Shown piece by piece: positions 18,582 through 27,092 of a stretch of DNA of 61,045 bases. Each line of letters opens with the position of its first letter. Positions within the stretch are counted from its first letter, which is position 1. Origin of the DNA: Microvirga zambiensis WSM3693 (GTDB lineage: Bacteria; Pseudomonadota; Alphaproteobacteria; Rhizobiales; Beijerinckiaceae); contig NZ_JAERQD010000040.1 of assembly GCF_016735695.1 (NCBI RefSeq), positions 1 through 61,045 of the forward strand, in the 5' to 3' direction. The position numbers and the translations under genes were made by a program. A model generated the notes under the pieces. It ran no database searches and was not told the origin of the DNA. It worked only from the letters and a program-made list of their open reading frames with translations.

Positions 18582-21500
18582 TCGGATCCCTCGCCGCCGC
18601 CTGCGCTCGCCAGCGACCATTCCTTCACCCGCGCGAGATGATCGTATTCCGAGAAACGGCGCGCGTATTTCGGGAAGGGCCGCGAGACGTAGGCCGCCTC
18701 GCCCTTCGCGAAGCGCACGATCATGCCCTCGAAACGGCGGCGGTGCTCCTCGACGATCTCGGACACCGAGCGTTCCTCGCCGCGTCCGGGCTTGATCTCG
18801 CGCGGATCGAGAGGAGTGCGTCCGCCGGTCGTGTGCACGTAGAGAAGAACCGGCGTCTCCTTCGCCATGGGAAGGCCCTTGAAAGCGCCTTTCATCAGCA
18901 TCATCGCCTCGAGCGTGAGCTGCGGCGAGAAGCCGGCATAGACCTCTTTCACGCCGGGCGGCTGGCCGGTCTTGAAATCGACGATGGCGAAGCCGCCGTC
19001 GCGGCGATGCTCGATGCGGTCGGCGCGCGCACGCAGGTTGAAGATGGTGCCGTCGGGCAGGGGGATCGACAGGCGGGCCGAGCGTTCCGCGTAGATCTCC
19101 ACGAGATCGGGGCGGCGGTTCTGCTCCCACACCACGAATTCCGTCGCGAGCCGCGTGAAGCGCGGCCACCATTCCGCATAGAGCTCGGGATAGGCCTCCG
19201 CGATTTCGGCGAAGGCGTCCGTGCCGAGCGCAAGCAGGATCTCCTGCGCATGCGCCGGCAGGGCCTTCGGATATTGCTCGGCGAACGTTCCCAGCACATC
19301 GTGAATGATCGTGCCGCGCTCGGCGGCGCTTGGCGTCACGGCGATGGCATCGAGCGCGTCGAGTTTGAGGACGTGACGCGCGAAGATCGAATAGGGATCG
19401 CGCACCAGGATCTCGATTTCGGTGACGCTGAGATCGCGCGGAAAGAGCGCCGGATCGGGCTTCGGCCGCGGGCGCGGGAGCGGCGGAGCGGGTTCCTGCG
19501 TGTCGAGAGTGCGGGCGAGGCGGCGGTAATACTCGCCGGCCTTCGTCATGCGCTCCCACACCTCCTTGCCGGCAAACGCCTTCAGCCGCTGCAGGAAGCG
19601 CGAGGGCACCATGGGCGAGCCGTCGCGCTTGTGTGCGCGGGTGATCACGACATCATGCGTGCCGAGGGCCTGCACGAAATCGTGCGCGGTCTGGCCGATG
19701 CGCCGCTCCGGCGGCATCAGGCCGACCCGCGCGCGCATGGGACGGTTGAGGAAGGCGTCGGTCACCGTGCGCGGCGGCCATGTGCCCTCGTCCAACCCGC
19801 CGAGCACCACGCGGTCGACGGAGAGAAGGCGCGCTTCGAGAAGGCCCAAAATCTTCAGGCGGCGGTGCGTGGCGCGGGGTGAGGGGCTCAACGAGCGCTG
19901 CTTGGCGAGCGCGGTGAAGAAGGTCGGATAATCGACGAAGCGGCCGGCGAGCGGATGGCCTTCCTCTTCGCGGATGTCGGAATGTTCGAGATCGTCGAAG
20001 AGCGCCGCGAGCGATTCTTTCGAGGAATCGTCGTCCTGCGCCTCCGCGTCGTCCTCCGGTCCGGCCAAGAGCAGCTCGACGGCGCGGCGATGATGCTCGA
20101 CCAGCGCCATCAGATCGAGCTGGCCCTCGCCATGCACTGACGGCGTGAAGCTGTCGAAGGCGATGCCGAGGCGCTCCAGCAGCGCGTCCGCGAGATTCCA
20201 ATCGTCTTCCGTCAGACGCTTGCGTGGACGTGGGGCCCGGCGGTCGCTCTCCGCGCGCCGTGCGGCGAGAGCCGTGCGCATGCCCTCGATGCCGAGCGCG
20301 GGAGCGGGCCCGCGCAGCACGCCGATCTCGAGCACGCTCGCCGCATGCGCCACGGTCTCGCGCGAAAAGCCGAGGCGTACGAGCGGATGGGCGAGCAAGG
20401 CCAGCAGCCGCACCGGTCTCAAGTCGTCGGCTGCCGCCTCCGCGGCCAGCCGCGCGAGGCGTCCCGCCGGCGTGTCGGAGAGCGGAATTCCGGCGGAATC
20501 CTCGACCGTGAGGCCCCAGCGCGCAAGTTCCGCCGTCACGCGCGCAGCAAGCGCACGATCCGGCGTAACGAGAGCCGCGGTCTTCAGCGGATCGGCGATG
20601 GTTTCGCGCAAGGCGATTGCGATCGCAAAAGCCTCCTCGCGTTCGTCCGTAGCCTCCACGATGGCAAGTCCCTCGCCGCCGCTGCGGCTCAAGGCGACGC
20701 GATCCTCACGTGCAATCAGCGCCCAGCGGTCGGTGGTGTCCGCCGGACGCAGGGCTTCCGAGAGAAGATGATTGCGCGCGCGCGCAGCGTCCGGCACCGC
20801 GCCGAGGATCGTAACGACGGAGCGCGGGATGCGCAGATGCCGGTCGAGGAGGCGGCGGAGCGAAGCCTGAGGATGGCTGTGCACCGGGTCGGTCTCGTCG
20901 TCGCCGGCACCGCCGATCGTCGACCAGCTCTCCTCGTCGAGATCCGTGTCGAGGCCGGGCAGCACGATGGCGCCTTTGGGGAGCCGCGCGATCACGCCCA
21001 TGAGGTTCGCGGTGGCGGGCACCGAGCCGGTCGAGCCGGCGACGATGATCGGATGCTCGGGCCGTTCGCGATGCAAGCGCTTGGCCTCCGCATCGAGCAG
21101 GGCATTGCGCCTTTGCGCCGGATCGCTCGCCTGGCGCTCGGCGAGAATCCTGGGCCAGTTCTCGCTCGCGATCTGCACGAAGCGGCGGGTGATCTCGAAA
21201 TAGGTCGAGTAATCCGAATCCACCGCCCCTTCGAGGGCGTGCCAGTCGATGCCCTCCGTGGTGAAGGCATCCATCAGCGTTTCGAGATCGCCCGCGAGGT
21301 TCACCGCGTCGGCTGGGGAGGCCGGCACCATGAAGGGCACTTCGGGGCCGAGCTGCAGCAGGGCGCGGTCGACTTCAGCCGACCAGCGCTGCACGAGGCG
21401 CGTGAGGATGAGGCGGCGCTCCAGCGGCGGGATCGGGGGCTTCAGGCTCGCCGCCTCCTGCAGCGGCGTACCCTCCAATCCGGTCAGCTCGAACTCGGCC

Positions 21501-21754
21501 TCGTCGGTTTCGCCCAAGGGGACGATGCGGGGCAGAAGCTGCGCCTTGCCGCCGCCGCGCTCGGCGAGCAGCGCGATCAGCGCGCGGGTGGCGCGGCGGT
21601 TCGGGACGTAGATGGTGATGTCGGCGAGCGCCGCGGGATCGTCGGCAAGCAGCCCGACGAGGTGGCCGTCGAGCAGCGCGTCCACCAGGGTCGGCAGGAA
21701 GGCGCAACCCGGAGGGATGGAAAAGACGCGTGGCAAGGTTTTTGAATGATGCAT
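18578..21754 (-). CDS. addB: Double-strand break repair protein AddB
   Basis: Second subunit of the AddAB helicase-nuclease. I start it at MHHSKTLPRVFSIP (21754), giving about 1058 residues: sixteen more in-frame codons exist upstream, but they are encoded by a palindromic repeat and are probably not translated. The N-terminal half is an inactivated helicase-like region, and the C-terminal half a RecB-type nuclease with ADRIEHRRDGG, IVDFKTGQPPG and SPQLTLEAMML. After the single N-terminal Cys I found no further cysteine, so the Fe-S cluster of Bacillus AddB is absent. Stop and addA start overlap by four bases. Confidence 0.95.
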   Translation of the reverse strand: MHHSKTLPRVFSIPPGCAFLPTLVDALLDGHLVGLLADDPAALADITIYVPNRRATRALIALLAERGGGKAQLLPRIVPLGETDEAEFELTGLEGTPLQEAASLKPPIPPLERRLILTRLVQRWSAEVDRALLQLGPEVPFMVPASPADAVNLAGDLETLMDAFTTEGIDWHALEGAVDSDYSTYFEITRRFVQIASENWPRILAERQASDPAQRRNALLDAEAKRLHRERPEHPIIVAGSTGSVPATANLMGVIARLPKGAIVLPGLDTDLDEESWSTIGGAGDDETDPVHSHPQASLRRLLDRHLRIPRSVVTILGAVPDAARARNHLLSEALRPADTTDRWALIAREDRVALSRSGGEGLAIVEATDEREEAFAIAIALRETIADPLKTAALVTPDRALAARVTAELARWGLTVEDSAGIPLSDTPAGRLARLAAEAAADDLRPVRLLALLAHPLVRLGFSRETVAHAASVLEIGVLRGPAPALGIEGMRTALAARRAESDRRAPRPRKRLTEDDWNLADALLERLGIAFDSFTPSVHGEGQLDLMALVEHHRRAVELLLAGPEDDAEAQDDDSSKESLAALFDDLEHSDIREEEGHPLAGRFVDYPTFFTALAKQRSLSPSPRATHRRLKILGLLEARLLSVDRVVLGGLDEGTWPPRTVTDAFLNRPMRARVGLMPPERRIGQTAHDFVQALGTHDVVITRAHKRDGSPMVPSRFLQRLKAFAGKEVWERMTKAGEYYRRLARTLDTQEPAPPLPRPRPKPDPALFPRDLSVTEIEILVRDPYSIFARHVLKLDALDAIAVTPSAAERGTIIHDVLGTFAEQYPKALPAHAQEILLALGTDAFAEIAEAYPELYAEWWPRFTRLATEFVVWEQNRRPDLVEIYAERSARLSIPLPDGTIFNLRARADRIEHRRDGGFAIVDFKTGQPPGVKEVYAGFSPQLTLEAMMLMKGAFKGLPMAKETPVLLYVHTTGGRTPLDPREIKPGRGEERSVSEIVEEHRRRFEGMIVRFAKGEAAYVSRPFPKYARRFSEYDHLARVKEWSLASAGGGEGSE

Positions 21755-21796
21755 GACCTGATCGGAAAACCGGGACCCACTTTTCCGGGTCATGCT
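21751..21796. repeat. Palindromic intergenic repeat (GCATGACC...GGTCATGC type)
   Basis: Outer arms GCATGACC and GGTCATGC enclose a segment with GGAAAACCGGGACCCACTTTTCC. The element is a common Rhizobiales extragenic palindrome. Its left end overlaps the proposed addB ATG, and translating it in frame yields the extra residues TRKSGSRFSDQV seen as false N-termini of other genes in such genomes. Confidence 0.75.
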
Positions 21797-21811
21797 CGGC
21801 ACCTCACACTC

Positions 21812-22546
21812 TCAACGCTGACTGGCGGCGAGGCATTTTTCAGCCTCGGCAATGGCCTGGGGCTCCCCAACATGCAGCCATTGCCCCTCCATGCACAAGC
21901 CGTAGAGGCGGTCCTTGGCGATGGCGCGGTCGTAGAAGGCATTGGCCGAGAACGCGCCTTGCGGCGTGCCGTGAACGAGTTCCGGCTTCACGATCGCGAC
22001 GCCCGCGTAGGCGAATGGGGCGCTCGGATCGGTTCCGCGGCGGCGCAGGCGGCCGCCATCGTCCATGTGAAAATCGCCGCGGCCCTCGAATCCGATGCTT
22101 GTGGATAACGGCGCCACGAGCATCAGGATGTCCATCCGATCCGGGTCCCAGGCGCGCACCAAGCGTTGCAGATTCGGCTCTTGCGTCTCGATCCAGAGCG
22201 AATCGGAGTTGAAGGTGATGAAGGGATCGCCGCCTAAGAGCGGCAGCGCCTTCTTCACGCCGCCGCCGGTCTCCAAAAGTTCGCCGCGCTCATCCGAGAT
22301 GACGACGTGCGGCGTCTCGCGGGTGCGCAGATGCGCCTCGAGCATATCGGCGAAGTGATGCACGTTCACCACCACGCTCTCGACGCCGGCTTCATGCAGC
22401 TTGTCGAGGGCGAAGTCGATCAGGGTCCGGCCCGCCACCTTCACGAGGGGCTTCGGAATGGTGGCCGTGATGGGCAGCATGCGCTTGCCCAAGCCTGCAG
22501 CGAGGATGATGGCTTTGCGGGGCGCGCGCGAGGACGTCTGGGACAA
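21812..22546 (-). CDS. murU: Nucleotidyltransferase, probable MurNAc-1-phosphate uridylyltransferase
   Basis: A 244-residue sugar-nucleotidyltransferase with the G-rich loop AIILAAGLGKRMLPIT and the lysine in KPLVKVAGRTLIDF; the metal-binding aspartate is in FNSDSLW. MurU makes UDP-MurNAc from MurNAc-1-P in the Pseudomonas/Caulobacter-type cell-wall recycling route. That role is supported by position: eight bases upstream lies a gene with an AmgK-type sugar kinase domain, its partner. Related GlmU/RmlA-like enzymes are the alternative. Confidence 0.8.
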   Translation of the reverse strand: MSQTSSRAPRKAIILAAGLGKRMLPITATIPKPLVKVAGRTLIDFALDKLHEAGVESVVVNVHHFADMLEAHLRTRETPHVVISDERGELLETGGGVKKALPLLGGDPFITFNSDSLWIETQEPNLQRLVRAWDPDRMDILMLVAPLSTSIGFEGRGDFHMDDGGRLRRRGTDPSAPFAYAGVAIVKPELVHGTPQGAFSANAFYDRAIAKDRLYGLCMEGQWLHVGEPQAIAEAEKCLAASQR

Positions 22547-22554
22547 GGGCTGGC

Positions 22555-24141
22555 TCAGGATTCGGGAGGAACTTCGTCCAGCTGCGGGATGAGCCTCGGC
22601 AGGTAATTCTCATACCAGCCCTTGAGCTTTCCCAAAGCGGGATGGGCGAGATTGCGGATGAGGTAGGCTTCGATCCGCGGCAGGTGCTTGAGGTAATGCG
22701 GTTTGCGGTCACGCCGGTCGAGCCGGGCGAAGATGCCGAGGATCTTGGTCGCCCGCTGGCCCGCCATGATCGCATAGGCGCGGGCGAAGGCCGAGACCTC
22801 GAAGGCGGGATCGGCCGCTTTCCGGTCGCGGGCATAGAGGCCGATGAGCTTCAGTTCGAGCTCCGGCGGCACGGTTACGCGCGCATCCTGCAGGAGGGAG
22901 GCGACGTCGTAGGCCGGCGAGCCGAGAACCGCGTCCTGGAAGTCGATCATGCCGACGCGCTGCAGGCCCTCGCGCTCCGGCAGCCAGATCAGGTTCGGCG
23001 AATGGTAGTCGCGCAGCGTCCAGGTGGCGGGCGCAGCGAGAATCTCGGCAAGAGTCTCGGTCCACAGATTGACGAACTCCGCCCGCGCCGAGCCCGAAAG
23101 CTGCGTGCCGATGATGTGCGGCACATACCAGTCGAGCAGCAATTCCACTTCGATCAGCAGAGCCTCGAGATCGTAGGGCGGGATCGGGTGCTCGATACCC
23201 TCCGCAACCGGCAGCACCTGCGGCAGATTCTGGCCGTGAAGCTTCGCAAGAAGCCGGGTCGCTTCCGCATAGCGCTCCGTGATCGGGCCGCCGGCGTCGG
23301 TGACGGGCTCGGCGCCGAGATCCTCGATGAGGAGCAGGCCGGCCTCCAGATCCTCGCCGTAGATGTAGGGCGCGCTGAAGCCCAAGCCGCGCAGGCCCTT
23401 GTCCATGGCCACGAAGGCGTTCACCGTCTCGGCGAGCTTGGCGATGGTGGTGTAGGGCTTGCCCCGGCGCACCGGCGGCCCGACCGGGCGCGGCGGTGAG
23501 ATCATCAGGAGCGCGGTTTCGCCGGAAGGCTTCACCAGGCGCTCGTAGGAGCGGATCACCGATGCGTCGGCCGTCATGGGATGGCGCGCCGCCTCATTCC
23601 AGCCGCATCGTTCCACGAGATGCCGATAGGCCTTCATGCGCTGGAGCCGGGATGCGAAGCCGCCCGTTCCGGTGAGCATGGCCAGCCGGCCCTTGCCCTG
23701 GCCGCCGGGCGCAAAATCAAGGCGGATGTCGAGATGATCGGTTTTCAGCGCATCCTCGGCGCGCTCCGGCCATTCCACGAGCGCGATGGCGTTCTCCGTC
23801 ATCTCGTCCCAGCCGAGCTCCACCAGTTCGTAGCCGCCGGAGAGGCGGTAGAAATCCGCATGGACGATGGGTGATTGCAGGCCGTCATAGACCTGCATCA
23901 GGGTGAAGGTCGGGCTCGGAACCTCGAGCTCAGGCTCGCCGGCAAGCGTGCGCACGAGGGCGCGGGCGAGCGTCGTCTTGCCGGCGCCGAGGCCGCCGGA
24001 CAGGGTCACGAGGTCGCCGGGTTTCAGCTCCTCGGCCAGGATGCGCGCGAAGCTTTCCGTCGCTTCGTGGTCCGGAAGCGTCACGATCCATGCGGCCTGC
24101 GAAACGTCCTGCTCGGGCATGAGGGCCAATCCGTTCACCAT
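22555..24141 (-). CDS. tsaE: Fusion of tRNA t6A ATPase TsaE with AmgK-type sugar kinase
   Basis: A 528-residue two-domain protein. Residues about 15-160 are TsaE, the ATPase needed for threonylcarbamoyl-A37 of tRNA: P-loop GGLGAGKTT (49-57), VPSPTFTLMQVYD, and the D-Y/W region VHADFYRL. Residues about 180-510 are an aminoglycoside-phosphotransferase-like kinase with RDYHSPNLIWL and MIDFQDAVLG, matching AmgK, the anomeric MurNAc/GlcNAc kinase. Each half is usually a separate gene of about 150 and 340 residues. An internal start (M8) is possible. It lies eight bases after divL and before murU, so probably is one operon. Confidence 0.9.
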   Translation of the reverse strand: MVNGLALMPEQDVSQAAWIVTLPDHEATESFARILAEELKPGDLVTLSGGLGAGKTTLARALVRTLAGEPELEVPSPTFTLMQVYDGLQSPIVHADFYRLSGGYELVELGWDEMTENAIALVEWPERAEDALKTDHLDIRLDFAPGGQGKGRLAMLTGTGGFASRLQRMKAYRHLVERCGWNEAARHPMTADASVIRSYERLVKPSGETALLMISPPRPVGPPVRRGKPYTTIAKLAETVNAFVAMDKGLRGLGFSAPYIYGEDLEAGLLLIEDLGAEPVTDAGGPITERYAEATRLLAKLHGQNLPQVLPVAEGIEHPIPPYDLEALLIEVELLLDWYVPHIIGTQLSGSARAEFVNLWTETLAEILAAPATWTLRDYHSPNLIWLPEREGLQRVGMIDFQDAVLGSPAYDVASLLQDARVTVPPELELKLIGLYARDRKAADPAFEVSAFARAYAIMAGQRATKILGIFARLDRRDRKPHYLKHLPRIEAYLIRNLAHPALGKLKGWYENYLPRLIPQLDEVPPES

Positions 24142-24149
24142 CGCTGATC

Positions 24150-26717
24150 CTACTCGGCTGCGATGGGAGTTAGCGCAGAATGCGCCGATCTGCCATCCGA
24201 GGGGCTTTCGCGCCGGTCATTGGGGAAGATGCATGTGACCGTGGTTCCGATGCCCGGCGCGGAGGAAATCTCGATGCGCCCGCCGTGCAGCTCCACGAAA
24301 GAGCGCACGATGGACAATCCTAAGCCCACGCCGCGATGGCGCGTTCCCAGCGTATGACTCTCGAAGCGCTCGAAAATGCGCGCTTTGATCTCCGGCGGAA
24401 TGCCGCGGCCCTGGTCCTTCACGTCGAAGATCACCTCGCCGCCGCGCTTGCGCGCCGCGACGCGGATGGTCTGTCCGGGCAGCGAGAACCCGACCGCGTT
24501 GGAAAGCAGGTTGAACAGGATCTGGCGCACGCGCTTGCCGTCGGCGACGAAGGTGCCGATGTCGTCGGGCGCATCGATGACGAGGTTGAGCGAGGATTCC
24601 GCGAGCCTGTCCTCGAGCCCGCGCATGGCGGCCTCGATGGTGGAGCGGATGTCGACGATCTCCGGCGTCAGTTCCAGCGAACCGGTATCGATGGAGGCGA
24701 GGTCGAGAATGTCGTTGAGGATCGCGAGCAGCGATGCCGACGAGCGCATGATGTGATCGGCGTAGTCGCGCTGACGCGGGTTGAGCGCGCCGACCGTCTC
24801 GTCGCCGAGGAGCTGCGTGAATCCGATGATGTTGGTAAGCGGCGAGCGCAGCTCGTAGGAAACGTGGTGCACGAACTCGTCGCGAAGCCGCGAGGCGCGC
24901 TCGAGCGCATCGTTGCGCTCGGTGAGCGCGCGTTCAACGTTCACGCTCGCCGTCATGTCTGTGAAGCTCAGAAGCGTCGCGCCGTCGGGGAGCGGCTGGG
25001 CCGTGCAGTCGAGGGCGGTGCCGTCGTGCCGCTCGATGCGGCAGGTGAGGCCCATGCGCATGTCGGCAAGACCGGCGACGGCGCCACGGATGTCGATCCA
25101 CGGTTCGTCGCGCGGGGCGAGCGGGCGGCAGGCCTTGATGATCGTGTCGATATGCGGGTTCGCGGCCGTCATCTCCGGCGCGAGGTTCCACATCTCGGCG
25201 AAGGCGCGGTTGTGCAGCTTGAGGCGCCCGTCTGAGCCGAACACGGCGACGCCCTCTTTCAGGGTGTCGAGGGTCTCGCTCTGCACGCGGGTGAGCGAGT
25301 GAACCTGCGAGGCGAGCTCGAAGCGTTCGCTCACGTCGTCGAAGAGGTAGGTCACGCCGCCCTGCGGGTTCGGGTTGATGACCACGCGCAGGGTCCGCCG
25401 GTCGGGCAGGTGCCACCAGGTCTCCTGCTGCTCGACGGAGCGGTAGCCCTGCAGGAAATCGGCCTTCCAGGCGCGAAAATCCGCCTGTTCGGGAAGCTTG
25501 CGCGCGGCGCGCAGGCGGTCGAGCACTTCGCTGTCCGAGGGGCGTAGGGCAAGGAACGCCGCATCGAGGCCCCAGAGGCGCTGATAGGCGGCATTGCTGA
25601 AGATGAGGTTCTGCGATCCGTCGAAGATCGCGACGGCGGCCGGCAATTGATCGAGGGTGCGCACATGCGCATCCATCTGACGCTGCAGGTCGGTGCGCAC
25701 CGCTTCGAGTTCCGACACGTCGACGGCGATGCCCGCGCTGCCGCCGGCGGTGGGCCGCTCGATCACGTCGAGCACCGCGCGGTGACCGGCGACGACGGCG
25801 GTCACACGGCTCGAGAAAGTAGCGCCGGATTGCCGCCGGCGCCGCGCTTCCTCCCGGGTCGGCGCGCTCAGAAGCTCCAGGGAGCGCCCGATCGCATCGT
25901 CGAGGTCCTTGGCCTCGACGGAGCGCAGATAGGCCTGGTTGGCCCAGAGCAGACGGTCTTCCGCATCGCGGATCCACAGGGGATAGGCGACGTCGTCGAG
26001 GAGCATCGTCATGGAGCGCAGATCGCTGCGCGTGGTGGCGAGCTTCGCCTGCGCCTGCAGCAGCTCGGCCCGGTCGCCGGTCACGTCGCGCAGCCGCAGG
26101 ATGGCGCGTCCGCCGATGGTGCGGCCCTCCACGTCGATGAAGCGGTTGCCGAGGCAGCGCGCGGTCAGGCGAAAGGCCTGGCCCCGCTCCTTGAGCTGTT
26201 CAAGGGCGATCTCCACGGCGGCGGCATCGCCCGGGCTCAGCCAGGTGCCGAAGGCGAGCGCCCGCTGGGCGGGGGCGTTGTCGCCGACGATGGTGGGGTC
26301 GCCCTGGAAGCGCGGTTCTCCGCCGCGCCCGTTCCAGCTCACGAGCAGCTGCCGCTCGGAGCCCATGAGCAGGGCGGCGAGATCGTCGGCGCCGCGCAGG
26401 GACGCGAGTTCGTTGCGCAGGGCGCGCTCCGCCCTTGCGGCGCGCCGGCGCTCGTACATCAGCAGCATCGAGGTGGTGGTCGAGAAGGCGACCAGACCCA
26501 TGAAGAGGCCGAAATAGACGGCGTTATGCAGATCGAAGCGATGCAGGAGACCGAGGAGGTCCGAGGCCTTTTCGGCGACGGGGAGCAGGAGGTCGTTGGC
26601 GAGGGCTGCCTGGGACGTCCCAGCCAGCAGGATCAACGAGAGGGATGCGCAGCGCGAGCCGGCGAGAGAGAATCTCCCGTCGCTTTCATTCTCCTGACGC
26701 TCCCCGTGCCCGGCCAT
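24150..26717 (-). CDS. divL: DivL-type PAS kinase with tyrosine in the H-box
   Basis: An 855-residue membrane-anchored multi-PAS kinase. Hydrophobic segments lie at about residues 24-40 and 66-86, followed by several PAS domains to about residue 590. Then come a dimerisation domain and an ATPase domain with N box (ILFNLLSNAVGFS), G1 (DQGRGIP) and G2 (GVGLGLSIV). The H-box reads VSYELRSPL: the histidine is replaced by Y621. This is the hallmark of Caulobacter DivL, which binds DivK and stimulates CckA to control CtrA. Gene context beside ahcY and tsaE is as in other Rhizobiales. Confidence 0.9.
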   Translation of the reverse strand: MAGHGERQENESDGRFSLAGSRCASLSLILLAGTSQAALANDLLLPVAEKASDLLGLLHRFDLHNAVYFGLFMGLVAFSTTTSMLLMYERRRAARAERALRNELASLRGADDLAALLMGSERQLLVSWNGRGGEPRFQGDPTIVGDNAPAQRALAFGTWLSPGDAAAVEIALEQLKERGQAFRLTARCLGNRFIDVEGRTIGGRAILRLRDVTGDRAELLQAQAKLATTRSDLRSMTMLLDDVAYPLWIRDAEDRLLWANQAYLRSVEAKDLDDAIGRSLELLSAPTREEARRRRQSGATFSSRVTAVVAGHRAVLDVIERPTAGGSAGIAVDVSELEAVRTDLQRQMDAHVRTLDQLPAAVAIFDGSQNLIFSNAAYQRLWGLDAAFLALRPSDSEVLDRLRAARKLPEQADFRAWKADFLQGYRSVEQQETWWHLPDRRTLRVVINPNPQGGVTYLFDDVSERFELASQVHSLTRVQSETLDTLKEGVAVFGSDGRLKLHNRAFAEMWNLAPEMTAANPHIDTIIKACRPLAPRDEPWIDIRGAVAGLADMRMGLTCRIERHDGTALDCTAQPLPDGATLLSFTDMTASVNVERALTERNDALERASRLRDEFVHHVSYELRSPLTNIIGFTQLLGDETVGALNPRQRDYADHIMRSSASLLAILNDILDLASIDTGSLELTPEIVDIRSTIEAAMRGLEDRLAESSLNLVIDAPDDIGTFVADGKRVRQILFNLLSNAVGFSLPGQTIRVAARKRGGEVIFDVKDQGRGIPPEIKARIFERFESHTLGTRHRGVGLGLSIVRSFVELHGGRIEISSAPGIGTTVTCIFPNDRRESPSDGRSAHSALTPIAAE

Positions 26718-26905
26718 GCCGTGCTGCCCTTTCTTCCATGTGGCCGATTCAGGGCCAAGTCTGAGCCATCCCCCGCCACGTCCTCCGACGCCACAGAAGC
26801 CATCCGTCTACGCATGAACGGAACTGCCGGCACAGGTTCGAAGCCGAAGCACAACCGGCCGATTCGGTTCACTCTAGACCACCCCTGACTCCGCCAGAAA
26901 GGGGG

Positions 26906-26920
26906 TTAACACCCGCTTAA
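26906..26920 (-). promoter_or_regulatory. Perfect CtrA box upstream of divL
   Basis: On the minus strand positions 26920-26905 read TTAA-N7-TTAAC, the full CtrA consensus, about 190 bases upstream of the divL start. The gap 26718-27040 contains no gene; its GC content drops around 26930-26980, as expected for a promoter. Regulation of divL by CtrA is inferred. Confidence 0.55.
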
Positions 26921-27040
26921 ACTTCCTTTGGAGAACCTGTGCGCAATTCGTCGAACCATATTGCATTTGTAACACACACATGCCGGTGCGATAGCGCGGC
27001 CGATTCGTTAGCCGTCGAAAGAAGATTGCCCGGCCGGGCA

Positions 27041-27068
27041 AGAAAAAGCCCGGCCGAAGCCGGGCTTT
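27041..27068 (-). terminator. Rho-independent terminator of ahcY
   Basis: AAAGCCCGGC (27045-27054) pairs with GCCGGGCTTT (27059-27068) around a 4-base loop that reads TTCG on the minus strand, followed by TTCTTG. It lies 24 bases after the ahcY stop. Confidence 0.88.
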
Positions 27069-27092
27069 CGAAGACTTGAATCGGAGGGCCGA

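Noticed and set aside
18582..19559. Upstream extension of addA
   Set aside because: The added 326 residues are an out-of-frame reading of the addB coding sequence; the ATGA overlap fixes the addA start at 18581.
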